Positions 20,316 to 29,179 of a stretch of DNA of 49,940 nucleotides are shown here, piece by piece. The stretch spans positions 1 through 49,940 of the forward strand of contig MEED01000033.1 of assembly GCA_001724855.1 (NCBI GenBank), written 5' to 3'. A program made the translations under genes and the position numbers. The first letter of the stretch is position 1. Each line of letters starts with the position of its first letter. The stretch is from Lautropia sp. SCN 69-89 (lineage in GTDB: Bacteria > Pseudomonadota > Gammaproteobacteria > Burkholderiales > Burkholderiaceae_E). The notes under the pieces are model-generated. The model made no database searches. It had not been told where the DNA came from and worked only from the letters and a program-made list of their open reading frames with translations.

Positions 20316-21008
20316 ATGGCCAGGCCTGACGCGGGCGGCGCCGACGGCGCGCTCGATCCGGCGCTGACGCAGAAGAAGCGCGCCCGCCGGCGCCTGCTCG
20401 GCGCGCTGGCGCTGGGCATTGCCGCCGCGATCGTCTTGCCGCTGGTGCTCGACTCCGAGCCGCGCCAGGCGATCACCGACGTGCAGGTCGAGATTCCGCC
20501 ACGCGACGCCGCGGGGCCGGCGAAAGACGACGAATCGCCGGCGCGCCGTGCCGAGGTGGCGGTGGTGCCGCCGATCGAGCCGGCAGCGCCGGAGAAAGAC
20601 GCCGCCGCGCTGGTCGAAGCACCGAAGCCGACCACCGCCGAGCCGAAGCCCGAGGCTGCGTCGAAATCGCAGCCGGCGCCGAAGTCGCAGCCTGCGCCGA
20701 AGGCGGAGGTCGCGCCGAAATCCCACGTTGCCTCGAAGGCCGAGGCCGCGCCGGCGCCGGCCAGCGCGCCGAAATCGGCGGCGCACTTCGCGGTGCAGGT
20801 CGGCGCGTTCGCCAACTCCGGCAGCGCACGCGCGCAGGCCGACAAGGCCCGCAAGGCGGGCGTTCGCGTCTACACCGAAACCGTCAAGACCGCCCAGGGC
20901 GAGCGCACGCGCGTGCGCGTCGGGCCGTTCGCCAGCCGCGAGGACGCCGAGCAGGCGCGCACCCGGCTGAAGTCGATCGGCGTCGAATCGGCGGTGGTGC
21001 CGCTGTAG
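20316..21008 (+). CDS. SPOR-domain membrane protein (DedD-like)
   Basis: A 230-residue single-pass inner-membrane protein. A short cytoplasmic N terminus with KKRARRR precedes one membrane helix (LLGALALGIAAAIVLPLVL, about 29-47). A long Ala/Pro/Lys-rich periplasmic linker with repeated PKSQPAPK-type units follows, then a C-terminal SPOR domain (HFAVQVGAFANSGSARAQA ... VRVGPFASREDAEQA). SPOR domains bind denuded septal glycan, so a role in cell division is likely. ATG 20316 is preferred; an in-frame GTG at 20310 is possible. Always found between folC and cvpA in related genomes. Confidence 0.9.
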   Translation: MARPDAGGADGALDPALTQKKRARRRLLGALALGIAAAIVLPLVLDSEPRQAITDVQVEIPPRDAAGPAKDDESPARRAEVAVVPPIEPAAPEKDAAALVEAPKPTTAEPKPEAASKSQPAPKSQPAPKAEVAPKSHVASKAEAAPAPASAPKSAAHFAVQVGAFANSGSARAQADKARKAGVRVYTETVKTAQGERTRVRVGPFASREDAEQARTRLKSIGVESAVVPL

Positions 21009-21010
21009 CG

Positions 21011-21505
21011 ATGTCCATCGACGTCGCCTCGCTCACCGGCTGGGACTACTTCGTGATCGCCACGCTGCTCGTTTCCGTTGCGCTCGGCCTGCTGCGCGGA
21101 CTGGTGCGCACGGTGTTCGCGCTCGCGGGCTGGGTGGTCGCGCTGGTGGGCGCGCCGCTGGCGACCGGGCCGCTGCTCGCGGCCACCGGCTGGTCGCTGA
21201 ATCCGCTGTTCGTCGGCGTGCTGATCTTCTTCGCACTGCTGATCTCGGTACGCCTGCTCGGCGCCCTGATCGCACGCGCGCTGAGGAAAGTGGGGCTCGG
21301 CCCGGCCGACCGATCGCTGGGCGCGCTGCTGGGCGTGGCGCGGGCGCTGGTCATCGTGACCGTGGTGGCGCTGGTGGGACGGCACTTCGGGGCCGATCGC
21401 GAGCCTGCCTGGCAACAGGCGCTCTCGCGCCCACTGCTCGACGAACTGGTATCGTGGGTGAAGCCGTACCTGCCCGCGCGTTCGGAGCCGGTCAAGCAGG
21501 TCTGA
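21011..21505 (+). CDS. cvpA: CvpA-family membrane protein
   Basis: A 164-residue inner-membrane protein with about four helices. It begins with the CvpA pattern TGWDYFVIATLLVSVALGLLRG, and the next helix has LAGWVVALVGAPLA. E. coli CvpA was found through colicin V export and is linked to envelope and bile-salt tolerance; the biochemical function is not settled. It starts 2 bases after the SPOR gene stop and precedes purF by 22 bases, the classical cvpA-purF arrangement. Confidence 0.93.
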   Translation: MSIDVASLTGWDYFVIATLLVSVALGLLRGLVRTVFALAGWVVALVGAPLATGPLLAATGWSLNPLFVGVLIFFALLISVRLLGALIARALRKVGLGPADRSLGALLGVARALVIVTVVALVGRHFGADREPAWQQALSRPLLDELVSWVKPYLPARSEPVKQV

Positions 21506-21527
21506 ACGCAGAATCTGGGAGTCTGTC

Positions 21528-23057
21528 ATGTGCGGAATCCTCGGCGTCGTAGCGCGCTCCCCCGTCAACCAGTTGTTGTACGACGGCCTGCTGCTGTTGC
21601 AGCATCGCGGCCAGGACGCAGCCGGCATCGCCACCGCGATGGGCAAGGCGTTTCACCTGCAGAAGGGCAACGGCCTGGTGCGCGACGTCTTCCGCACGCG
21701 CAACATGCGCTCGCTGCTCGGCCACAGCGGCATCGCGCACGTGCGCTACCCCACCGCCGGCTCTGCGGGCAATTCCGAGGAGGCGCAGCCGTTCTACGTG
21801 AACGCGCCGTTCGGGATCATGCTCGCGCACAACGGCAACCTGACGAATTCCGAGCAGTTGCAGGACGAGATGTTCCGGCGCGACCGCCGCCACATCAACA
21901 CCGACTCCGACTCCGAGGTGCTGCTGAACGTCCTGGCCAATTCGCTGCAGTCGGCGGCGCGTGGCGTCTCGCTCGATCCGGACACGATCTTCGAGGCGGT
22001 GGGCGAGCTGCACGCGCGGGTGCGCGGCGCCTATGCCTGCGTGGCCCAGATCGCCGGCTACGGCGTGCTCGCGTTTCGCGACCCGCACGGCATCCGGCCG
22101 CTGTGCTACGGCGTGGCCGAAACCGACCAGGGCGTCGAGTACCTGGTCGCCTCCGAGTCGGTGGCGCTCGAGGGGCTGGGCTTTCGCATGGTGCGCGACA
22201 TCGCGCCGGGCGAGGCGGTCTTCATCGACCTGGACGGCAATTTCCACGCGCGCCAGTGCGCGACGGCGCCGTCACTCGATCCCTGTGTGTTCGAGTACGT
22301 CTATTTCGCGCGGCCCGACTCGATCCTCGACGGCGCTTCGGTCTACGCGGCGCGGCTGCGCATGGGCGAGTACCTGGCCGAGCGCCTGGCCGCCGAGCTG
22401 TGGCGCGGCGACATCGACGTGGTGATGCCGATTCCCGACACCTCGCGGCCGTCGGCGATGCAGCTGGCGATGAAGCTGGGGCTGAACTACCGGGAGGGGT
22501 TCCTGAAGAACCGCTACGTCGGGCGCACCTTCATCATGCCGGGGCAGGCGGTGCGCAAGAAGTCGGTGCGCCAGAAGCTCAATGCGATGAGCGTCGAGTT
22601 CAAGGGCAAGAACGTGCTGCTGGTCGACGATTCGATCGTGCGCGGCACCACTTCGCGCGAGATCGTGCAGATGGCTCGCGACTCGGGCGCGAACAAGGTG
22701 TTCTTCGCGTCGGCGGCGCCGCCGGTGCGCTATCCGAACGTCTACGGCATCGACATGCCCACGCGCAGCGAGCTGATCGCGCACGGCCGCACCGACGAGG
22801 AGATCCGCATCGCGATCGGCGCCGACGCGCTCATCTACCAGACCGCGGAGGCGATGAAGCAGTCGGTGCGCGACGTGAATCCCCGGCTGTGCAGCTTCGA
22901 GGCCTCGTGCTTCGACGGGGTGTACGTCACGGGCGACGTCACCTCCGAATACCTCGACCGCATCGAGCGCGAGCGGCTGATCGGGCCGCCGGCCGGCTAC
23001 GACGACGACGCGCCGAAGAACCAGATGAACCTGCAGTTCCCGGTGGCGGCCGATTGA
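21528..23057 (+). CDS. purF: Amidophosphoribosyltransferase
   Basis: First committed step of purine synthesis: PRPP plus glutamine gives phosphoribosylamine. It has 509 residues. The N-terminal nucleophile is C2 in MCGILGV, exposed after removal of Met. The glutaminase domain shows LLQHRGQDAAGI and LAHNGNLTN; the phosphoribosyltransferase loop is VLLVDDSIVRGTTSREIV. The GGGGAAT-rich DNA typical of some PurR boxes was not seen upstream, so regulation is not inferred. Confidence 0.98.
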   Translation: MCGILGVVARSPVNQLLYDGLLLLQHRGQDAAGIATAMGKAFHLQKGNGLVRDVFRTRNMRSLLGHSGIAHVRYPTAGSAGNSEEAQPFYVNAPFGIMLAHNGNLTNSEQLQDEMFRRDRRHINTDSDSEVLLNVLANSLQSAARGVSLDPDTIFEAVGELHARVRGAYACVAQIAGYGVLAFRDPHGIRPLCYGVAETDQGVEYLVASESVALEGLGFRMVRDIAPGEAVFIDLDGNFHARQCATAPSLDPCVFEYVYFARPDSILDGASVYAARLRMGEYLAERLAAELWRGDIDVVMPIPDTSRPSAMQLAMKLGLNYREGFLKNRYVGRTFIMPGQAVRKKSVRQKLNAMSVEFKGKNVLLVDDSIVRGTTSREIVQMARDSGANKVFFASAAPPVRYPNVYGIDMPTRSELIAHGRTDEEIRIAIGADALIYQTAEAMKQSVRDVNPRLCSFEASCFDGVYVTGDVTSEYLDRIERERLIGPPAGYDDDAPKNQMNLQFPVAAD

Positions 23058-23088
23058 GCGCGGCGGCCACTGCATCGGGAAATCGACG

Positions 23089-24306
23089 ATGAGCGAGCGC
23101 GCTGCGCCGCCGCCCGGGGAGGGCGACGAATACGGCTTCGACACCCGCGCGGTGCGCGCGGGCTTCGAGCGGACCGCTTTCGGCGAGCACACCGAACCGA
23201 TGTTCCTCGCGTCGAGTTTCGTGCACGACAGCGCCGCTCACGCCGCCGCGAAGTTCGCCGGCGAGGCCGAGGGTTTCATCTACTCGCGCTTCGGCAACCC
23301 GACCGTGCGGTTGTTCGAGGAGCGGCTCGCCGCGCTCGAAGGCGCCGAAGACTGCCGCGCGACGGCTTCGGGGATGTCGGCGATCATGTCGGTGCTGATG
23401 AGCCTCACGCGTGCGGGCGACCACGTGGTCTGCTCGCAGGGGGTGTTCGGCACCACGATCCAGTTGTTCGCGCTGTTCGCGCGCTACGGGATCGAGACCA
23501 GCTACGTGCCGCTGGACGACCCGTCCGCCTGGGAGGCGGCGATCCGGCCGAACACGAAATTGCTCTTTCTCGAGACGCCGTCGAATCCGCTGACCGAGGT
23601 GGGCGACGTGCGTGCGCTGGCGGCAATCGCGCGCGCGCGCGGCATCCCGCTGGCGGTCGACAACTGCTTCTGCACGCCGGCGCTGCAACAGCCGTTCGCG
23701 CTGGGCGCCGACATCGTCGTGCACTCGGCCACCAAGTACCTCGACGGGCAGGGGCGCGTGCTCGGCGGCGCCGTGCTCGGCTCGCGCAAGTACGTTGGCG
23801 AACTGCTGCAGCCGGTGGTGCGCTACTGCGGGCCGACGCTGTCGGCGTTCAACGCCTGGGTGCTCGCCAAGGGTCTCGAGACGCTGTCGGTGCGCATGGC
23901 CCGACACTCGGAGAACGCGCTCGCGGTGGCGCGCTGGCTCGAGGCGTGCCCCGAAGTCGAGCGGGTGCGCTATCCCTGGCTCGAGTCGCATCCGCAGTAC
24001 GCACTGGCGCGCGCGCAGCAGCGCGCCGGCGGCGCGGTGCTCGCCTTCGACCTGAAGGGCGCCGACGACGCCGCCCGCAAGGCCGCGGCCTGGCGCGTGG
24101 TCGACGGCTGCCGGCTGCTGTCGATCACCGCGAACCTCGGCGACGTGAAGTCGACGATCACGCATCCGGCCAGCACGACGCACGGACGCATGCCGATCGA
24201 GGCGCGCCGCGAGGCCGGCATCGGCGAAGGCATGCTGCGCGTGGCGGTGGGCCTGGAGGATCCGGCGGACATCTGCGCCGACCTGGCGCGCGGGTTGGGC
24301 GGGTAG
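23089..24306 (+). CDS. metZ: O-succinylhomoserine sulfhydrylase
   Basis: PLP enzyme of the Cys/Met gamma family making homocysteine directly from O-succinylhomoserine and sulfide; 405 residues. The PLP lysine is K216 in HSATKYLDGQGR, and YSRFGNPTV and ETPSNPL are intact. The purF-metZ neighbourhood and the N-terminal DTRAVRAGFERTAFGEH fit MetZ better than cystathionine gamma-synthase. It converges with dnaE2, whose stop is 8 bases away, with no visible terminator. Confidence 0.92.
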   Translation: MSERAAPPPGEGDEYGFDTRAVRAGFERTAFGEHTEPMFLASSFVHDSAAHAAAKFAGEAEGFIYSRFGNPTVRLFEERLAALEGAEDCRATASGMSAIMSVLMSLTRAGDHVVCSQGVFGTTIQLFALFARYGIETSYVPLDDPSAWEAAIRPNTKLLFLETPSNPLTEVGDVRALAAIARARGIPLAVDNCFCTPALQQPFALGADIVVHSATKYLDGQGRVLGGAVLGSRKYVGELLQPVVRYCGPTLSAFNAWVLAKGLETLSVRMARHSENALAVARWLEACPEVERVRYPWLESHPQYALARAQQRAGGAVLAFDLKGADDAARKAAAWRVVDGCRLLSITANLGDVKSTITHPASTTHGRMPIEARREAGIGEGMLRVAVGLEDPADICADLARGLGG

Positions 24307-24313
24307 CGGCGCA

Positions 24314-27300
24314 TCAGCGGAAATCGCGGCTGCCGACGACCAGTTCGCCCAGCAGCGCACTGTGGTCGACGATGCGCTGCGCCACCAGGTGCCTGACCTG
24401 GCCGCCGGTGTCGGCGTCGCACTGCCAGGTGCCGTAGACGGTCATCAGCTGCGCGCCGAGCACCTCGCGGCGCTGGCGCTCGAACACGCGTGGCCAGACG
24501 ATCACGTTGATCGCTCCGGTTTCGTCTTCCAGCGTGACGAAGATCGTGCCCTTCGCGGTCTCGGGGCGCTGGCGGTGCGTGACCAGGCCGCTGGCGCGCG
24601 CCGGCCGGCCGTCGGGAAACGCGCGCAGCGCCTCGGCGGTCGAGATCCGCAGGCGCGCCAGCCGCGGCCGCAGCAGCGCCAGCGGGTGGCGGCCCATCGG
24701 GATGCCCAGGCTGCGATAGTCGGCGACGATCTCGCGGCCCTCGGGCGGCGCGGGCAGCCTGGCCGGCGCCTCGTCGAAGCGCGTTTCGGCCAGCAGCGCC
24801 GGCATCGGCCGGATGCCGGCCGCCTCCCAGTGCGCCTGTGCGCGATGCCCGGCCAGCTGGCGCAGCGCGTCGGCCTGTGCCAGCGCCTGCAGCTCGCGGG
24901 CGTCGAGTCGTGCTTCGCGGGCGAGGTCTTCGACGCTGTCGAACGCGAAGTCGTCGCCGCGCTCGCGCCGGCGCGTCGCGCGCGCATCGAGCAGCCGCTG
25001 CGCGCCGGCCTGCGACAACCCGCGCACGCGGTTCAGGCCCAGGCGCACCGCGGGCTGCGGGCGCCAGTCGATCGCGCTGCCGTCGGCGGGGGCGACGTAG
25101 GCGGGGGCGTGCCCCGGCGCATCGGTGGGTGCGGCATCGGGCGCTGCAATGGGGCCGGACTGCGGCGCCTCTTCGAGCGTGCTGTCCCAGTCGCTGACGA
25201 GCACGTCGACGCCGCGCACCTCGATGCCGTGCTCGCGCGCGTCGCGCACCAGTTGCGCCGGCGCATAGAAGCCCATCGGCTGGCTGTTCAGCAGCGCTGC
25301 GAGGAAGGCCGCCGGCTCGTGCCGCTTGATCCAGGCCGACACGTAGACCAGCAGCGCGAAGCTCGCCGCGTGGCTCTCGGGAAAACCGTATTCGCCGAAG
25401 CCCCGGATCTGCCGGAAGATCGCTTCGGCGAACTCGCGCCGGTAGCCGCGCGCGAGCATGCCGTCGACGAGGCGCTGCTCGAACGGCTCGAGCCCTCCCT
25501 TGCGCCGCCAGGCCGCCATCGCGCGGCGCAACGCGTCGGCCTCGCCGCCGGAGAAGCCCGCCGCGAGCATCGCCACCTGCATCACCTGTTCCTGGAAGAT
25601 CGGCACGCCGAGCGTGCGCTCGAGCGCCGGGCGGATCTCGTCGCGCGGGTAGACGACCGGCTCGAGCCCCATGCGGCGGCGCAGGTACGGATGCACCATG
25701 CCGCCCTGGATCGGGCCGGGGCGCACGATCGCGACCTCGATCACCAGGTCGTAGAAGCGACGCGGCCGCAGCCTGGGCAGCATGCTCATCTGCGCACGCG
25801 ACTCGATCTGGAACACGCCGATCGTGTCGGCGCGCGAGATCATCTCGTAGGTGGCCGGGTCTTCGGCGGGGATGTCCTGGATGCGAAACGGCACCCCGCG
25901 TCGCTGCCCGATGAGCACGAGCGCGCGGCGGATCGCGCTGAGCATGCCCAGCGCCAGCACGTCGACCTTGAGCAGGCCGAGCGCGTCGAGGTCGTCCTTG
26001 TCCCACTCGATCACGCTGCGCCCGGGCATCGCGGCGTTCTCCACCGGCACCAGCCGCGTGAGTGCGTCGCGCGCGATCACGAAGCCGCCGGTGTGCTGCG
26101 ACAGGTGGCGCGGAAAGCCGCGCAGCGCGCCGGCCAGCTCGAGCCACTGCTGCGCGACCGTCGACGAAGGATCGAAGCCGGCTTCGCGCAGTCGTTCGGG
26201 CTGCACGCTGCGGTCCCACCACTGGTGCGCGCGTGCCAGCTGTTCGATGCGCTGCGCATCGATGCCCAGCGCCCGCCCGACGTCGCGCAGCGCCGAGCGC
26301 GAGCGATAGCTGATCACGGTAGCAGTGAGCGCGGCACGATGGCGGCCATATTTCTCGTACAGGTACTGGATGACCTCCTCGCGCCGCTGGTGCTCGAAGT
26401 CGACGTCGATGTCGGGCGGCTCGTTGCGCTCGCGGCTGACGAAGCGCTCGAACAGCACGCTGGCGCGCGCCGGATCGACCTCGGTGATGCCCAGGCAATA
26501 GCAGACCGCGGAGTTGGCCGCCGAGCCGCGGCCCTGGCACAGGATGCCGCGGCCGCGCGCGAACTGCACGATGTCGGCGACGGTGAGGAAGTAGGGCTCG
26601 TACTTCAGCTCGGCGATCAGCGCCAGTTCGTGCTCGATCTGCGCAGCCACCGCCGGCGGCAGGCCGTCGGGGTAGCGTCCGGGCACGCCGTCGAACACGA
26701 GCCGGCGCAGCCAGCTCGCCGGCGTGTGGCCGGCCGGGACGATCTCCTCCGGATATTCGTAGCGCAGTTCGTCGAGCGAGAAGCGGCAACGCGCGGCCAC
26801 TTCGAGCGTCTCTTCGAGCAGCGCCGGCGGATACAGGCGCGCGAGCCGCAGCCGGCTGCGCAGGTGCTGCTCGGCATTGGACGACAGCGCGTAGCCGAGC
26901 GCGGCCAGCGGCGTGTTCAGGCGGATCGCGGTGAGCGTGTCCTGCAGCGTCTTGCGCGAGCGCAGGTGATAGAGGACGTCGCCCACCGCCACCCGCGACA
27001 GGCCGGTGGCGGCGGCGACGCGTCGCGTGCTCTCGAGCAGCGCCGCGTCGTGGCCGTGCACCAGCAGCGGCACGCCGAGCCAGCAGCGGCCGTCGAAGCG
27101 CTCGCGCAGGAAGCGCGCATCGCGCAGCAGTTGCGCGCACGGCGAATCGGGCGGCGGCGCGGGCGATGCGGCTGCCGGGTCGACGGCGATGGCCGGCGAG
27201 GGCACCAGCAGCGCGAGGCAGTCGTCGAGCCCGTCGGCAAGGTCGTCGGCGAGCAGCCGGTAGCGACCCTTGTCGGCGCGCATGCGCGCGCGCGTGATCA

Positions 27301-27589
27301 GTTCCGAGAGGTTGCCGTAGCCGTTGCGCGAGGCGGCGATCAGCACCAGCCGCGAATCGCCGCCGAAGGCCTCGTTCAGCGAGAACTGCGCGCCGACGAG
27401 CAGCGGCAGGCCGACTTCGCGCGCGCGCAGGTGCGCGCGCACCACGCCGGCGAGCGAGCATTCGTCGGTGATTGCGAGCGCGGCGTAGCCGAGGGCGTGG
27501 GCGCGCTCGACCAGCTCTTCGGGGTGGGAGGCGCCGCGCAGGAACGAGAAGTTCGAGGCGCAGTGCAGTTCGGCGTACGGGGACAGCAT
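24314..27589 (-). CDS. dnaE2: Error-prone DNA polymerase DnaE2 (ImuC)
   Basis: Alpha-subunit-type polymerase of the ImuA-ImuB-DnaE2 mutasome, carrying out SOS-induced translesion synthesis; 1091 residues. The PHP domain opens the protein (YAELHCASNFSFLRGASHPE). The polymerase core has the catalytic aspartates in PDIDVDFEH (392-400) and RPGPIQGGMVHPYLRRR. The C-terminal OB fold (about 970-1060) includes GTIFVTLEDETG. The start ATG at 27589 gives the canonical MLSPYAELHC; the frame upstream runs into an inverted repeat without homology. A perfect LexA palindrome lies 17 bases before the start. Unusually, it is about 6 kb away from imuB rather than next to it. Confidence 0.96.
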   Translation of the reverse strand: MLSPYAELHCASNFSFLRGASHPEELVERAHALGYAALAITDECSLAGVVRAHLRAREVGLPLLVGAQFSLNEAFGGDSRLVLIAASRNGYGNLSELITRARMRADKGRYRLLADDLADGLDDCLALLVPSPAIAVDPAAASPAPPPDSPCAQLLRDARFLRERFDGRCWLGVPLLVHGHDAALLESTRRVAAATGLSRVAVGDVLYHLRSRKTLQDTLTAIRLNTPLAALGYALSSNAEQHLRSRLRLARLYPPALLEETLEVAARCRFSLDELRYEYPEEIVPAGHTPASWLRRLVFDGVPGRYPDGLPPAVAAQIEHELALIAELKYEPYFLTVADIVQFARGRGILCQGRGSAANSAVCYCLGITEVDPARASVLFERFVSRERNEPPDIDVDFEHQRREEVIQYLYEKYGRHRAALTATVISYRSRSALRDVGRALGIDAQRIEQLARAHQWWDRSVQPERLREAGFDPSSTVAQQWLELAGALRGFPRHLSQHTGGFVIARDALTRLVPVENAAMPGRSVIEWDKDDLDALGLLKVDVLALGMLSAIRRALVLIGQRRGVPFRIQDIPAEDPATYEMISRADTIGVFQIESRAQMSMLPRLRPRRFYDLVIEVAIVRPGPIQGGMVHPYLRRRMGLEPVVYPRDEIRPALERTLGVPIFQEQVMQVAMLAAGFSGGEADALRRAMAAWRRKGGLEPFEQRLVDGMLARGYRREFAEAIFRQIRGFGEYGFPESHAASFALLVYVSAWIKRHEPAAFLAALLNSQPMGFYAPAQLVRDAREHGIEVRGVDVLVSDWDSTLEEAPQSGPIAAPDAAPTDAPGHAPAYVAPADGSAIDWRPQPAVRLGLNRVRGLSQAGAQRLLDARATRRRERGDDFAFDSVEDLAREARLDARELQALAQADALRQLAGHRAQAHWEAAGIRPMPALLAETRFDEAPARLPAPPEGREIVADYRSLGIPMGRHPLALLRPRLARLRISTAEALRAFPDGRPARASGLVTHRQRPETAKGTIFVTLEDETGAINVIVWPRVFERQRREVLGAQLMTVYGTWQCDADTGGQVRHLVAQRIVDHSALLGELVVGSRDFR

Positions 27590-27605
27590 CGGAGGCTGCT
27601 TGATA

Positions 27606-27621
27606 CTGTATGTACATACAG
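27606..27621 (-). promoter_or_regulatory. LexA (SOS) box of dnaE2
   Basis: CTGTATGTACATACAG fits the CTGT-N8-ACAG LexA consensus and is a perfect palindrome, extending to 20 bp (27604-27623) when the flanking TA/TA are counted. It overlaps the likely dnaE2 core promoter. LexA, encoded in this window, should repress here until DNA damage. Confidence 0.92.
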
Positions 27622-27630
27622 TATACGCCC

Positions 27631-28075
27631 GGCTTCGCTCTCGGGGGTGTGGGGCTGCCCGCGCTGCGGCGGCTGTGCCTGCGCCTGCGCGCGGGGCCGT
27701 GGGGTCAGGGCCGGCATGCGGCGAGCCTGCGGCGATTCGGGCAGGGCCGGCGGCGGCCCGCTTGCGGCGGCCGTGCGCCCCGTCGGGCAAGAGGCTTCGG
27801 CCCCGCTTCGCAGGGCTGCCGGCGTCCACCTCGGAAATCCGCACCCGCGTCGTACGCGCTTCGCGCGGACGAGCGGGTCCCGCGGATTTCCTTTCGGTGG
27901 CCCGCCGCTCGCCTATTGCCCGACGGGGCGCACGGCCGCCGCAAGCGGGCCGCCGCCGGCCCTGCCCGAATCGCCGCAGGCTCGCCGCATGCCCGCCCTG
28001 ACCCCCCGGCCCCGCGCGCAGGCGCAGGCACAGCCGCCGCAGCGCGGGCAGCCCCACACCCCCGAGAGCGAAGCC
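27631..28075. repeat. 445-bp fold-back element with 160-bp inverted arms
   Basis: The left arm 27631-27790 and right arm 27916-28075 are reverse complements of equal length with only two mismatches that I can find (158/160). The 125-base spacer contains a second, smaller inverted repeat (GGAAATCCGC at 27833-27842 against GCGGATTTCC at 27882-27891). No coding sequence or transposase is evident inside. It fills most of the 573-base gap between dnaE2 and the DMT gene, starting 10 bases beyond the LexA box. Nature unknown: a MITE-like element, a cruciform-forming site, or an assembly fold-back are the options. Confidence 0.9.
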
Positions 28076-28111
28076 TCGATGCCGGTGGTGCTCGCAGGTG
28101 CCGGCGTCGGT

Positions 28112-28145
28112 GCCCCCCGACGCTTCGCGCCCCCCGACGCTTCGC
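28112..28145. repeat. 17-bp tandem duplication
   Basis: Two exact copies of GCCCCCCGACGCTTCGC lie head to tail, just downstream of the DMT gene stop on the minus strand. Each unit contains a GC-rich core that could form small hairpins. No function is inferred. Confidence 0.85.
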
Positions 28146-28162
28146 GCCGTCGGCGCGGTTTC

Positions 28163-29047
28163 TCAGGCGCGGTTGACCAGGACGATGCCGGTGGCGATGA
28201 GGGCGAGGGCGGCGATCAGCGTGGGGCCGACCGGCTCGCCGAGCAGGAGGGCGCCGGCGAGCACGCCGAACAGCGGGGTGAGGAAGGTGAAGGCGTGCAG
28301 CGTGGTGGCGCGATAGCGCGAGACGAGCCAGAACCAGACGGTGTAGCTGGCCCAGGCGATGACGACGGTCTGGAACGCGAGCGCGGCCCAGACGATCGGG
28401 GTGGGGGCGAAGACGCCCGGCTCGCCGAACGCGTACGACAGCACGACCATCAGCACCGCCGAGATCGCGAGCTGGTAGAGCAGCGTGGTCTCGGGCGGGG
28501 CGCGGCGCAGCGCGCTGGCCTTGATCAGCACGGTGGTCGCGCCCCACATGAATGCGGCGCCCAGGCACAGCAGGTCGCCGACCAGCGCATTCGCGTCGGG
28601 GAGGGTCAGCCGGTCGCCGAACGCGAGCACCAGGCCGGCGAAGGCCGCCGACAGGCCGAGCAGCTTGTTGCGCGTGATGCGGTCGCCGGGCACGAAGAAG
28701 TGCGCCCCCAGCGCGACGAAAAACGGCGCCGAATAGAGCAGCAGCACCGCGCGCACCGCGGTGGTGTGGACGAGTCCGACGAACAGGAACACGAACTCCA
28801 GGCCGAACAGCAGCCCGGCGATGACGCCGGGTACCAGCGTCTCGCTGCGCTCTCCCAGCGGGATGCGTCGCCACGCGATCCATCCCACCAGCAGCAGCGT
28901 CGCGCCGATCGAGCGCAGCGCTGCCTGCCAGATCGGCGAGATGCCGGAGTTGCCCACTTTCGTGGCCACCTGGCCGAGGCCCCAGATCATGCACAGCAGC
29001 AACTGGGCCGCGACCGCCTGGGGCGGGAGCGTGCGCGTGTCGTTCAT
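28163..29047 (-). CDS. EamA-family drug/metabolite transporter
   Basis: A 294-residue protein with about ten hydrophobic helices in two EamA repeats. The first repeat runs from LLLCMIWGLGQVATKVGN to about residue 130, and the second begins near GDLLCLGAAFMWGATTVLIK. Family members export metabolites or amino acids; the substrate is unassigned. ATG 29047 is preferred (MNDTRTLPPQAVAAQ) over an upstream in-frame TTG at 29113, because homology starts at the first helix. It is divergent from ugpB and upstream of dnaE2 on the same strand, separated from it by the fold-back element. Confidence 0.88.
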   Translation of the reverse strand: MNDTRTLPPQAVAAQLLLCMIWGLGQVATKVGNSGISPIWQAALRSIGATLLLVGWIAWRRIPLGERSETLVPGVIAGLLFGLEFVFLFVGLVHTTAVRAVLLLYSAPFFVALGAHFFVPGDRITRNKLLGLSAAFAGLVLAFGDRLTLPDANALVGDLLCLGAAFMWGATTVLIKASALRRAPPETTLLYQLAISAVLMVVLSYAFGEPGVFAPTPIVWAALAFQTVVIAWASYTVWFWLVSRYRATTLHAFTFLTPLFGVLAGALLLGEPVGPTLIAALALIATGIVLVNRA

Positions 29048-29121
29048 CGCCGCGTTTATACCCGGGTTCGGCCCAGTTGCGGGCGCGCCACGGTTCTGCA
29101 ATATTCCGGGCAAGACAATAA

Positions 29122-29145
29122 CGTGCCGCCCGCCCGGGCGGCACG
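29122..29145 (+). promoter_or_regulatory. Strong hairpin in the ugpB leader
   Basis: CGTGCCGCC-CGCCCG-GGCGGCACG is a perfect 9-bp stem (extendable inwards) ending 34 bases before the ugpB start codon. It could be a leader attenuator or RNA-stability hairpin, or a DNA site for a dimeric regulator. There is no T-run, so it is not a standard terminator. Confidence 0.5.
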
Positions 29146-29179
29146 GCCCTCAGAAGCCGGCACCACTGGAGAGAACCCC

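Noticed and set aside
27631-28075. Fold-back element as a pure assembly artefact
   Set aside because: Not fully excluded, but two mismatches and a distinct structured spacer argue for a real element; kept as a finding.
24362-29179. Very long plus-strand open frame antisense to dnaE2 and the DMT gene, continuous with ugpB
   Set aside because: Only the part from ATG 29180 has homology, signal peptide and RBS; the rest is a low-stop shadow of dnaE2.
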